The position numbers were made by a program, and so were the translations under genes. A stretch of DNA of 64,000 nt from DAOTWA01 sp963702935 (GTDB taxonomy: Bacteria > Chloroflexota > Anaerolineae > Anaerolineales > Anaerolineaceae): contig OY969772.1 of assembly GCA_963702935.1 (NCBI GenBank), positions 1,116,001 through 1,180,000 on the forward strand, written 5' to 3'. Of this stretch, positions 7,840 to 16,110 are shown in pieces; positions within the stretch are counted from its first letter, which is position 1; every line of letters begins with the position of its first letter. The notes under the pieces were generated by a model that had not been told where the DNA came from, searched no databases, and saw only the letters and a list, made by a program, of their open reading frames with translations.

Positions 7840-8610
7840 CTAAGGGAGTCGGCCGAGCACAGCATTCGCTTCGGATTGCATCGCATCGAGGGTAGGCGCC
7901 TGACCGCCGACGACCGCGTCGCTGAACCCAAAGAAGATTGTCCCCTTGCGGAAACCAAAAGCACTGCCACCCACCGTTTGCCCTCCGGCGCTGACGTTTA
8001 CGCTTCCAGTGACGGCGCCATCAGCGAAGTCGGGAATTTGAGTGACGGTGAGCCCTTCACTGGCGAGCTGCTGCAAGTTCGCATTAAGATCGGTGATGAA
8101 TTGGGCCTGGGCTGCCTTTGCAGTATCTTCATCCGCAGCCTGTACCACCTCTATATAGAAAACGTTTGTGGTCTGGGAGCCATACGTGCAGGTTTTTCCC
8201 CCGCCAGAAAGAGTACCTTCCTCGCCATCACCGAATGAAGCGCCAGCGAGGGAGGATGCTTCCGCACTGGGAATCAACTGGCAGGGATCCAGCGCGGTTG
8301 GTACGGCCGTTCCCTGTGCCGCGGCCGTCGCATCTGCAGGGGTGTCGGTCTGAATCGGGGTAGCAGTCGGTGCGGAAGTGATGGGTACAACGGTTGGTAT
8401 TTCAGGAATAGCGGTTGGAATGGAAGTGGCGCCCGGTTGGGATGTTGCCTTTGGCGTGGAAGAGCAGGCAGAAACCAGCATCGATATAGCCAATACAGGA
8501 ATAATCAGTGCCGTTCGAGCCGTGTTAAAGCGAGCTTTGGTCTGCTGATCTGGAGTAGAACTTGCGACCCGGCGGGCAATTGTTGTAGCTTCAAAAGTTA
8601 TTTTTCTCAT
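7840..8610 (-). CDS. Secreted lipoprotein with Thr/Pro linker
   Basis: 256 residues. A hydrophobic segment near residue 33 ends in the lipobox LVSAC, so the mature protein is predicted to be lipid-anchored on the outer face of the membrane. A low-complexity TSIPTAIPEIPTVVP-type linker of about 55 residues follows. The globular part has a GKTCTYGS turn and an FYIEVVQAADEDTAKAA segment, resembling the DUF3558 kind of actinobacterial lipoprotein, though I hold that loosely. It stands alone on the minus strand. The first 30 residues before the hydrophobic segment are long for a lipoprotein, and a later start is possible. Confidence 0.6.
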   Translation of the reverse strand: MRKITFEATTIARRVASSTPDQQTKARFNTARTALIIPVLAISMLVSACSSTPKATSQPGATSIPTAIPEIPTVVPITSAPTATPIQTDTPADATAAAQGTAVPTALDPCQLIPSAEASSLAGASFGDGEEGTLSGGGKTCTYGSQTTNVFYIEVVQAADEDTAKAAQAQFITDLNANLQQLASEGLTVTQIPDFADGAVTGSVNVSAGGQTVGGSAFGFRKGTIFFGFSDAVVGGQAPTLDAMQSEANAVLGRLP

Positions 8611-9000
8611 AGCGATTCCCCTTTCTAAAAATAATGATTCGAGACCCTCTATTTCACCCGGCCCTCCAACGTCATCAGAGTCGGGCTGTTCAGAGGAGGA
8701 GCCGTAACATACACGGAAGCTGCACTCTGGACGGTACCCCGAGAAGGACGGTAGGCTTTGGATGGGCGCAGATTTCTATTTTCCAACTCCAACGACGACG
8801 AAAACACGGTCGTAAAAGTTGGGTAAGCTGAATTTTCCAATTATAAATCAATGGGGCAAAAAAGACCATAAAAGTATATATTCCCATCCTACCTGCACAG
8901 GGTGAAGTTAAGCAAGGTTATGCTAAAATAGCTTGTAAACAGGCAATCTATTAAAAGTAGGCGGCAACTATTCTTTACCTTACCGTTATAAGGAGGAGGA
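8611..9000. other. Intergenic, nothing clear
   Basis: 390 bases between the lipoprotein gene start and the gene at 9001. I see no convincing gene or repeat. GTAGGCGGCAACTA near 8958 resembles GTTGGGCGGCAACTA at 2266 and might be a decayed cassette boundary. A strong AAGGAGGAGG ribosome site ends the stretch. Confidence 0.35.
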
Positions 9001-9582
9001 ATGAGAGAACTAATCATCTCTGAATTCATCACGCTGGACGGTGTGATTCAGGCGCCGGGTGGCGCGGAAGAAGACACCGAGGGCGGCTTTTCGCACGGCG
9101 GCTGGACGCGGCCGTATTGGCACGATGAGATCGGTGCTCACTTCTTTCAGGCAATGTCTGAGGCCGATGCACTCTTGCTCGGCCGAAAAACCTGGCAAAT
9201 CCACGGCGGCGCGTTCGAACCGATGGCAGGCGACCCCTTCGGCGATGCGATGAACGCCATGCGCAAGTACGTCGTGTCCACCACCTTGAAATCCGCCTCG
9301 GCCTGGCGGAACTCCACCCTCATTCGCGACAATGTCGTTGAAGCCGTAAGCCAGCTCAAGCAGCAGCCCGGCAAGAACATTCTCGTCGATGGGAGCAGCG
9401 TGTTGATCCAGGCGCTGGCGCAAAATGAGCTTGTGGATGAGTACAGGCTGCATGTTTATCCCCTGGTACTGGGTGGTGGCAAGCGCTTGTTTCCAGCAGG
9501 GAAGCGCCTCGACTTAACCTTGGTGGAGGCGTCGCCCCTTCCGACGGGCGTCGTGTTCATGCGCTATCGGCGTACTGTTTAG
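9001..9582 (+). CDS. Dihydrofolate reductase-fold (RibD C-terminal) protein
   Basis: 193 residues, same family as 6416-6997 but from a different subgroup. It has ISEFITLDGVIQAPGG at the N terminus, LLLGRKTWQIHGG (the GRxT site), a KNILVDGSSVLIQALAQNEL cofactor-binding segment and the closing VYPLVLGGGKRLFP, all family hallmarks. It is a predicted NAD(P)H-dependent reductase of unknown substrate and cytoplasmic. The start is fixed by AAGGAGGAGGA directly upstream. A DinB-like gene follows after 52 bases and may be co-expressed. Confidence 0.82.
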   Translation: MRELIISEFITLDGVIQAPGGAEEDTEGGFSHGGWTRPYWHDEIGAHFFQAMSEADALLLGRKTWQIHGGAFEPMAGDPFGDAMNAMRKYVVSTTLKSASAWRNSTLIRDNVVEAVSQLKQQPGKNILVDGSSVLIQALAQNELVDEYRLHVYPLVLGGGKRLFPAGKRLDLTLVEASPLPTGVVFMRYRRTV

Positions 9583-9634
9583 AGTGGCGCCAGGTCTATG
9601 ATCGGAAACAAAGAGCTGCCACTCAACCCAACCC

Positions 9635-10126
9635 ATGTACGATAGACCGCTTACCCTTGAGCAGAATCTGGCTCTCCTTGCAGCCACACCCTCACGTCTC
9701 GCCGACCTCACCGAAGGTCTGACACCCGTTCAATTGCTGACCTCCCCCGAGCCCGGTGAATGGTCCGCCAGAGATGTGCTTGCCCATCTGCGCGCCTGCG
9801 CTGACATGTGGGGCAAGTGCATCCTGGTGATACTCAGCGAGGACCGGCCAACGATTAAGGCGGTCAATCCAACTTCCTGGATTAAGAAGACGGACTATCT
9901 GGAACAGGAATTCCAACCCTCGCTACGTGCTTTTACTGCCCAACGTGCCGCACTATTGGCGATGTTGAATCCGTTGCCACCTGAAGCCTGGTCTCGCACG
10001 GCGACGGTGACCGGAGCGGGAAAGCCTCTCGAACGAAGCGTGCATACCTATGCCCAGCGGCTGGCAAAACACGAACGATCACATATCAACCAGATTGAAC
10101 GCATCGTCAACACACTGAGCAAGTAG
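9635..10126 (+). CDS. DinB-like family protein
   Basis: 163 residues of the DinB_2 type four-helix bundle. The metal-site histidines are expected in DVLAHLRACADMW (residue about 48) and in the C-terminal LAKHERSHINQIERI. The intervening GEWSARDVLAHL phrase is typical of the family. No close similarity to the copies at 223 and 5175. Substrate unknown; probably a metal-dependent transferase. Confidence 0.78.
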   Translation: MYDRPLTLEQNLALLAATPSRLADLTEGLTPVQLLTSPEPGEWSARDVLAHLRACADMWGKCILVILSEDRPTIKAVNPTSWIKKTDYLEQEFQPSLRAFTAQRAALLAMLNPLPPEAWSRTATVTGAGKPLERSVHTYAQRLAKHERSHINQIERIVNTLSK

Positions 10127-10165
10127 TAAGGAGAAACCGGTATAATTTGTCATACGCAGGAGCGC

Positions 10166-10750
10166 ATGATGTCCGATTTCATCGTGAAACCACTGGATGA
10201 ACACACCTGGCCGGATTTCGCGCGGCTGGTCGAGAAGCACAACGGCGTATGGGGCGGCTGCTGGTGCATGTCCTTTCACGAAGAAGGCGTTGGGCGCACC
10301 AAAACGGCTTCGCAAAACCGCCTGGAGAAGGAACAGCGCGTCCGCGAAGGCCGCGCCCACGCGGCGCTGGTATTCGACGGCTCGACTGCCGTGGGTTGGT
10401 GCCAGTTCGGCCCGGTCGACGAGCTTCCCCGCATCAAGCTCAAGCGTGATTATCTCAACGGTCTTACCGGCCTGCCCGATTGGCGCATCACCTGTTTTTT
10501 CGTGGACCGCGATTACCGCGGGAAAGGCGTCGCTGCAACGGCGCTCGCGGGCGCGCTGCAAGAAATCGCACAACTCGGCGGGGGAACGGTAGAAAGCTAC
10601 CCGGAAGATACCACAGCCCGCTCCGTCTCGGGATCATTTCTCTACAACGGGACGCTCGCACTCTTTGAACAGCACGGATTTCAGCGCACACGCCGGCTCG
10701 GAAAGAATCATTGGGTGGTGACCAGGGTCGTCGAGAGCCTGGCTCAGTAA
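10166..10750 (+). CDS. GNAT family N-acetyltransferase
   Basis: 194 residues (start 10166 or 10169). It opens with a cysteine-rich GGCWCMSFHEEG segment. The acetyl-CoA motif A is CFFVDRDYRGKGVAATAL (R-G-x-G-V/A), and the C-terminal FLYNGTLALFEQHGFQR holds the usual aromatic and GF elements. It resembles the group of GNATs with a WCxCM-type N terminus; substrate unknown. A TATAAT box lies at 10141-10146. An internally deleted copy of this gene with the same upstream sequence is found at 18775-18960. Confidence 0.82.
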   Translation: MMSDFIVKPLDEHTWPDFARLVEKHNGVWGGCWCMSFHEEGVGRTKTASQNRLEKEQRVREGRAHAALVFDGSTAVGWCQFGPVDELPRIKLKRDYLNGLTGLPDWRITCFFVDRDYRGKGVAATALAGALQEIAQLGGGTVESYPEDTTARSVSGSFLYNGTLALFEQHGFQRTRRLGKNHWVVTRVVESLAQ

Positions 10751-11156
10751 GGGGGGTTGGGGGGCCACCTTGTGGGAGTTCATGCCCGGGCGCGCATCCC
10801 CTGAAAGATCGCATCACGGTGGTTGACCCCAACACCATCACCTGGAAGATCATCACCCCGCCGGATGGGGAGGTTTACCTGCCCAACGAGGCCACCCTGG
10901 TAAGGAAGTAAGCGCCTGAGTAAAAGCGAAAGGAATGCGCCGATGCGGTATGGGTGAATCGGCCCCCTAGATCCCACGAAAAAACATCTTCGTTTGGCCT
11001 GCACGCGTTCTTGCTACAGCCCTGAGCCGGCGCGCGCCGCAGCCCCTGGGCAAGCTGGGCTACCCAGGCCCGTGGCCGGGAGTCGGCCTGGTCTACGATG
11101 CCCCCCCAGGAAACCTTCTGGATAGCCACCCGCGCGGGAGTGCATCTGCCGGTATA
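10751..11156. other. Intergenic with a coding remnant
   Basis: Bases 10800-10911 read on the + strand as DRITVVDPNTITWKII then PPDGEVYLPNEATLVRK and a stop. This looks like the C-terminal end of a lost gene; I do not recognise it. The remainder to 11156 shows no gene or named repeat. TATAAT at 11153-11158 overlaps the first ATG of the next gene. Confidence 0.4.
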
Positions 11157-13100
11157 ATGGACGGGAAGCCAGATTCCGCGCCCGAAGCACAGAAGAATAT
11201 GGGGAAATCACTCGAACTTTCATGGAACAAAACGACCATCCGCGAGGCCGCCCTGGCATTGGAGCAAGCACGCGCCGGAGGAGATCCTGAGAATATCTGC
11301 GCATCTCTGATCCAACTGGCCCACCTGCATTTTCGCCAGGGGCGCTATGCTCAGACGAAAGATCGCGCGGCAGAAGTGCTGCGCGATGCGCCGCCTGACT
11401 CTGCCTGGCGCTGTGATGCGCTGCGGATGCTTGGCAACTGCGCCGCGGAGATGGGGAACCCCGATTCAGCCGAGGTTTATTACCACCAGGCCATTGACCT
11501 GGCCCGCCAATTGGATTATCGCTATGCGCTTTATAAATGCCTGCATAGCCTGGCGACCAACATCTACTGGCCGCGCGGGCAGTTTGATTTGTGCCTGGCA
11601 GCCGGGAAGGAGGCCCTGGCGCAAGCCCAGGCGCTGGATCTGGGCGAGGAATTATGGTTCCCCCTTTCCGATATCGCCTGGGTCTATTGGAGCACCGGCC
11701 AACGCGCGCTCGCCAGCCAGATTGCCGACCAAATGCAGTCCATCGTATCCCCCGGCTCGTTGGGAGATGGATTCACCTGCTGCCTGCGCGCCGGGCAGAT
11801 CGAGGCCGGCGGAGACTATCTAGCCGTGGTTCTTCCGCTGTATGAGCGCGCGCGCTCGATTGCTGAAGCCACCGGAGATCCGGGCCTGAACATTGAAGTG
11901 CGCATCGGGCTGTGCCGGGCCTACCGCCTGATCCAGGATTTCCCGACCGCACTGCTATGGGCAGAAGACGGTGTAGCGGTCAACACACGGATGAATTACC
12001 GCCAATTCCAGGCGATTACCCTGATCGAGCGGGGGCGCACGTTGATCGAGCTGGGCAATTTCTCAAGTGCGGAAGCCGATTTTCGCAGCGCGTTGGAATT
12101 GGCGGTCAAGCTGCGCTCCAATTTCGATCAAACCCGAGCCACGCTTTACCTGGCGGCGCTCCTATCCGCGAAAAACCAGCCGCAAGCCGCTGACTTCTGG
12201 CAGAAAGCCATTCGTCTGATGCGAGAAAATGGCTATGGCTTCTTGATCGATCAGGAACGAACGTTGCTGCTGCCCTGGATCGCGAAGATGCTGAATGCGC
12301 GCGACCCGATCCTGGCCGAAAGCGGCTCGATCTTGTTCGACCACCTCATGCGGCTGTCCCCACCGCCGCTTCAGGTCAGAACGCTGGGACAATACACGCT
12401 GCAGATAGGCCCCCATCCGGTTACGAAAGAGAGTTTGCGCCAGAGACGCGCCGGGGAGCTGCTGGCGCTGCTCCTTTCCAGCCCCGGGTATACCCTGTCG
12501 GCGGAACAGGTGTGTGAGGCCATGTGCTCGGAAAAAGATCCCTGCGCGGCGGTCGATTTTTATCACCACGCCATTTCTGCTCTACGCCGCCTGCTCGAAC
12601 CTGACCTGCCTGACCGGCGCTTTCCCAGTCGCTATCTCGAGGTAAGTGAAGAGCGTGTTACCCTGAAGATTCCCCCCCGCTCCAGTATCGATTTTCTCGA
12701 ATTCGAGCGGTACGTACAGGAGAAAGACTGGGAACAGGCCATCGCGCTTTACCAGGGCGAATTTCTGCCTGTATACCGCTATACAGAATGGAGCATAACC
12801 CTCCGGCAGCACCTGGCCGATCAATTCGAGCAGGCCCTCCTGGCGCTGGCCGCGCAGCGGTTAGCGGCGGGGGATGCGGCAGCCTGCCTGAAGCTGGCGC
12901 GGCGCACGCTGCTGCACAACGCATGGCAAGAACAGGCCGTGGCGCTGGGGATGCGCGCGGCTCTGGCGCTGGGCGACCGGGTCGCTGCCATGAAACTATA
13001 CCAGCGCCTGGAAAAAGACCTCGACGGGGAGCTGGGAATCGCGCCTCAAGAGGAGCTGCAGCAGCTTTACCTGGATATCCCAAAAAGACGATCTCGATAA
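11157..13100 (+). CDS. BTAD/TPR transcriptional regulator (SARP-like)
   Basis: 647 residues. Residues about 30-350 are tetratricopeptide-type helical repeats (for example RYAQTKDRAAEVLRDA, NPDSAEVYYHQAIDLARQL). Near residue 415 begins a winged-helix domain (VRTLGQYTLQIG, RRAGELLALLLSSPG), followed by the bacterial transcriptional activation domain to the end (SIDFLEFERYVQ, LYQGEFLP, LYQRLEKDLDGELGIAP). Such proteins activate transcription as tandem DNA binders. Here the TPR block precedes the DNA-binding part, the reverse of classical SARPs. The start at 11157 overlaps a TATAAT box, and ATG 11199 is the alternative. It may control the secreted proteins downstream. Confidence 0.8.
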   Translation: MDGKPDSAPEAQKNMGKSLELSWNKTTIREAALALEQARAGGDPENICASLIQLAHLHFRQGRYAQTKDRAAEVLRDAPPDSAWRCDALRMLGNCAAEMGNPDSAEVYYHQAIDLARQLDYRYALYKCLHSLATNIYWPRGQFDLCLAAGKEALAQAQALDLGEELWFPLSDIAWVYWSTGQRALASQIADQMQSIVSPGSLGDGFTCCLRAGQIEAGGDYLAVVLPLYERARSIAEATGDPGLNIEVRIGLCRAYRLIQDFPTALLWAEDGVAVNTRMNYRQFQAITLIERGRTLIELGNFSSAEADFRSALELAVKLRSNFDQTRATLYLAALLSAKNQPQAADFWQKAIRLMRENGYGFLIDQERTLLLPWIAKMLNARDPILAESGSILFDHLMRLSPPPLQVRTLGQYTLQIGPHPVTKESLRQRRAGELLALLLSSPGYTLSAEQVCEAMCSEKDPCAAVDFYHHAISALRRLLEPDLPDRRFPSRYLEVSEERVTLKIPPRSSIDFLEFERYVQEKDWEQAIALYQGEFLPVYRYTEWSITLRQHLADQFEQALLALAAQRLAAGDAAACLKLARRTLLHNAWQEQAVALGMRAALALGDRVAAMKLYQRLEKDLDGELGIAPQEELQQLYLDIPKRRSR

Positions 13101-13123
13101 AGACGGGGAATTCAGCCAATCCA

Positions 13124-13152
13124 GGCGAGGGAATTTCATCCCTCGCCTTTTT
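13124..13152 (+). terminator. Intrinsic terminator after the BTAD regulator
   Basis: Perfect 9-bp stem GGCGAGGGA/TCCCTCGCC with a 6-base loop, followed by TTTTT. It lies 23 bases after the stop at 13100. Confidence 0.85.
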
Positions 13153-13246
13153 GATTTCGCCGCCCTGGTTATAAAGCCATTTTTTGCCTGCGTTTTGGCA
13201 ACCGCGTGGCAATGGGTTTTGCTATCGTATTGCCAGCGGAGAACAG

Positions 13247-13462
13247 ATGCGATTTATCAAAACGTTTGTACTGCACCTGTATATCGATTTGAATGTGCCA
13301 GACCGCATTTGCGGAGATATCCGCCTTTTGGACGAGAAGCAAAGTTATTCTTTCAAGAATGTGAATGAATTTACCGTACTTCTACACCAATTGGCAGTTA
13401 AACCTCCACACTCCACAACACCTCAGAAAAGGATTGACTCGCGTGAGAAAGGGGATAACTGA
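13247..13462 (+). CDS. Small conserved protein, unknown
   Basis: 71 residues from the ATG at 13247, preceded by GCGGAGAACAG. It opens with MRFIKTFVLHLYIDLNVPDR followed by CGDIRLLDEKQSYSFKN and a FTVLLHQL helix. I recognise this as the style of a small Chloroflexota protein seen near large regulators, but I cannot give a function. A longer in-frame start at 13184 has no ribosome site. It lies between the BTAD regulator and the first secreted propeller gene. Confidence 0.5.
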   Translation: MRFIKTFVLHLYIDLNVPDRICGDIRLLDEKQSYSFKNVNEFTVLLHQLAVKPPHSTTPQKRIDSREKGDN

Positions 13463-13503
13463 TCCCAGCTCGATCCCCATATTTTTCTTCCAGGAGTGAT
13501 TAA

Positions 13504-14859
13504 ATGATGATGCGCAAAGCCTCCTTCCAATCTGTATTCAAAAAAGCTGTCTGGCTGCTGGCCGTTCTCCTGCTGCCGCTGCAATCAGCCAGCTCTGCGG
13601 CCCACTGGGGGAGCAACCAGATGGTGGCGCTAACCAATTCAACCATCGAAGAACGACCCAGAATGGCTGCTGGCCCGAGCGGGGAGATGGTCGCAGTATA
13701 CAGTCTGGAATATGACATCTACGCAGCCACACGGAATGCCAACGCGTCAGTCTGGAATAGCCCGGTCAAAATCAGCGATCCCGCCCGGCAACTGGCCATT
13801 CTCCCGGATGTGGCCGTAGCGACCACGGGGGTCCTTTACACCGTCTGGACCGACAAACGTACCAATTTCAACAACGACATCTACTTCTCCCGCTCTACCG
13901 ATGGCGGGGTCACCTGGTCGGCAAATGTGGATATCATTCCGGCACTCAATCGCGATCCCAACCAGGTAGAACCGACCATCGCCCTCGACCCGCGTCCCGG
14001 CTATAGCAACGTCATCTATGTCGCTTATTTTGAAAATCCCGCCAGCGGACAGATGTTCGTCGATTTTTCAAAATCCACAGATGGGGGCAGCACGTGGACC
14101 TTCCAACGCCTGGCTTACCCGGCGCCTCCGGGTTGTCCCAATCCTATCTACCCGATCTGCCCCACGATCTACAAGATCGGCTCGTTGGGGCTGGCGGTGG
14201 ATGCTCAGGGGCGAATTTACCTGATGTTTGATGAGGTAGGTACTGAGGACACGCGCATCTTTTTTACCACATCAAACGATGGCGGCCAATCCTGGGAAGA
14301 ACTGATCCCGCTGACCCCGCTGGACACCTGTCGGGTGGTGCATCACCCGGCGCTGGCACTGGGAAACACGGGTGTGATCTACGTGGCATACGTGCAAACC
14401 AATCACACCGGCTGCGATAACAACGGAACGGAAAATATTCAGTTGAAACTTCTGCGCTCCGCAAATGAAGGCCAAAATTGGGAAAATCCAGTCCTGGCGG
14501 GCTCTACCAACCAACCCAAAGATATCCTGCAGACCCTGGGTCTGGCTGTGCTTCCGCATGGGCCTGGAGTGACCGATGACGAGATCGTGATTGCCTGGTC
14601 AGATTATCCGGCAAAGTTTCAACTGTACTCGATCCAATCCCAAAGTGGCGGCGTGGATTGGGACGCGCCCGTGAAGATATCCGACGCCCCTGGCGCCGAA
14701 AACATCAACGCAGATTTTCCGGAATTGATCACGTCGAATGGCGTGGTGAATGCGATCTGGCGCGATGCCCGCCAGAATTCATCCCTACGAATTCCGTACG
14801 CCGCAGCTATGGTCCCCAATTTAAAGCCCGCCGCGTTCCTGCCTTTGATCGTCCGATGA
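13504..14859 (+). CDS. Secreted Asp-box (sialidase-fold) propeller protein
   Basis: 451 residues with a signal peptide (KAVWLLAVLLLPLQSASSAA). Several Asp-box motifs follow: SRSTDGGVTWS, SKSTDGGSTWT, TSNDGGQSWEEL and RSANEGQNWEN (S/T-x-D-G-G-x-x-W/T). They mark the blades of a six-bladed beta-propeller as in exo-sialidases and related BNR proteins. Sialidase catalytic Arg and Tyr residues cannot be assigned from the text, so enzymatic activity is not claimed. The protein ends in AAFLPLIVR, the same terminal motif as its neighbours. First of three secreted propeller genes. Confidence 0.75.
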   Translation: MMMRKASFQSVFKKAVWLLAVLLLPLQSASSAAHWGSNQMVALTNSTIEERPRMAAGPSGEMVAVYSLEYDIYAATRNANASVWNSPVKISDPARQLAILPDVAVATTGVLYTVWTDKRTNFNNDIYFSRSTDGGVTWSANVDIIPALNRDPNQVEPTIALDPRPGYSNVIYVAYFENPASGQMFVDFSKSTDGGSTWTFQRLAYPAPPGCPNPIYPICPTIYKIGSLGLAVDAQGRIYLMFDEVGTEDTRIFFTTSNDGGQSWEELIPLTPLDTCRVVHHPALALGNTGVIYVAYVQTNHTGCDNNGTENIQLKLLRSANEGQNWENPVLAGSTNQPKDILQTLGLAVLPHGPGVTDDEIVIAWSDYPAKFQLYSIQSQSGGVDWDAPVKISDAPGAENINADFPELITSNGVVNAIWRDARQNSSLRIPYAAAMVPNLKPAAFLPLIVR

Positions 14860-14943
14860 CCGGATTATCCGGTGCTTTCATCGGACAGCAGAGCGCCGCC
14901 AAAGGCCGCGTGACTACGAATTAATCAGATAGAGGAGTATGCC

Positions 14944-15984
14944 ATGAATAATAAATTGCACTTTCTGACGTTGGCCCGGTTGAGCTGCATCCTTTTGGTG
15001 TTGTTCTCGGTTCCGACAGCGCAACTGCCGGCCCAGGCCAAAACCCTGTTGGCGGCCTCCCTTGAGCCCGGCACCTGGACGAAACTGCCTGGCAACCCGG
15101 TGCTCAGCACGGGGGTGTCTGGCGCATGGGACGACCAGTTCGCATTTGCCCCCAGCGTATTGTTGGATGGGTCAACGTATAAGATGTGGTACGTCGGGTC
15201 AAGCGCGGCTGACACAACCCGAAAAATAGGTTATGCGACCTCGCCGGATGGCATTACCTGGACCCGACAGGGCAGCTCACCGGTGTTCACCGCTGGGTCG
15301 GCCGGCGCATGGGACGCAAAAATTGGCTTCCCCACGGTGATCAAAGACGGCAGCACCTACAAGATGTGGTACACCGGGCTTAACGCTTCGGATGCGGGCC
15401 AGGTGGGGTATGCCACTTCTCCAGATGGAATTTCCTGGACACGCTATGCCGCCAACCCGGTGCTGTCTTTTGGGGCGAACGGCAGTTGGGACGCCGCCTA
15501 CATTGGCTCACCGAATGTGGTCAAGGTAGGCAGCCAGTACCACATGTGGTATCGCGGTGGGGTGAACGGCGGCATTGGCTACGCCACCTCGCCGGATGGC
15601 ATTACCTGGACAAAATACGCGGGGAACCCGGTTATTGCCAATGGCAGCGGCGGGTGGGATCAAACGGCTTACCATCCACGGGCCATTTACGATGGCGTGG
15701 GGTTCCACATGTGGTATTCCGGCTGCAACCCGGCGGGTGATCTGTGCCAGGTGGGATACGCGACCTCCCCTGATGGATCGCAGTGGACGCGCAAAGGGAT
15801 GGTGCTTCCCCAGGGCGCATCCAGTGCGTGGGATGGCCAGGGCGCGGATCACGCGGCAGTGCTGCTGGTGGGGTCAACGCTCAAGATGTGGTATTCCGGC
15901 TTCAACGGCTCGATCTACCAGGTCGGGTACGCCTCTGCGGCAGTTCTCGATCACAAAGTATTCATCCCGATGGTGATGAAATGA
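14944..15984 (+). CDS. Secreted five-bladed propeller protein (GH43/GH130-like fold)
   Basis: 346 residues with a signal peptide ending near QLPAQA. At least five repeats of about 60 residues each carry GxWDxx, a YKMWYxG strand and a GYATSPDGITWT turn. This is the blade pattern seen in glycosidases of the GH32/43/68 and GH130 superfamilies. Catalytic carboxylates cannot be picked out with confidence, so it may be a carbohydrate-binding or structural propeller. The C terminus is KVFIPMVMK. The start has AGAGGAG upstream, 84 bases after the previous gene. Confidence 0.7.
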   Translation: MNNKLHFLTLARLSCILLVLFSVPTAQLPAQAKTLLAASLEPGTWTKLPGNPVLSTGVSGAWDDQFAFAPSVLLDGSTYKMWYVGSSAADTTRKIGYATSPDGITWTRQGSSPVFTAGSAGAWDAKIGFPTVIKDGSTYKMWYTGLNASDAGQVGYATSPDGISWTRYAANPVLSFGANGSWDAAYIGSPNVVKVGSQYHMWYRGGVNGGIGYATSPDGITWTKYAGNPVIANGSGGWDQTAYHPRAIYDGVGFHMWYSGCNPAGDLCQVGYATSPDGSQWTRKGMVLPQGASSAWDGQGADHAAVLLVGSTLKMWYSGFNGSIYQVGYASAAVLDHKVFIPMVMK

Positions 15985-16110
15985 GCGCTCCCATTCTACG
16001 GGTTCCGTTAGGGTGGTTCTGGGACAGCGGGGATGCCGGTCCATTGCAGTTGGATCGAAGATTGAATTGACTTCATGTGCGGAAGAAAAAACAATTCTGG
16101 AGGATCATTC

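Noticed and set aside
13504..14859. Calling the Asp-box protein a true sialidase
   Set aside because: Asp boxes show the fold, but the Arg triad and catalytic Tyr/Glu could not be identified by eye.
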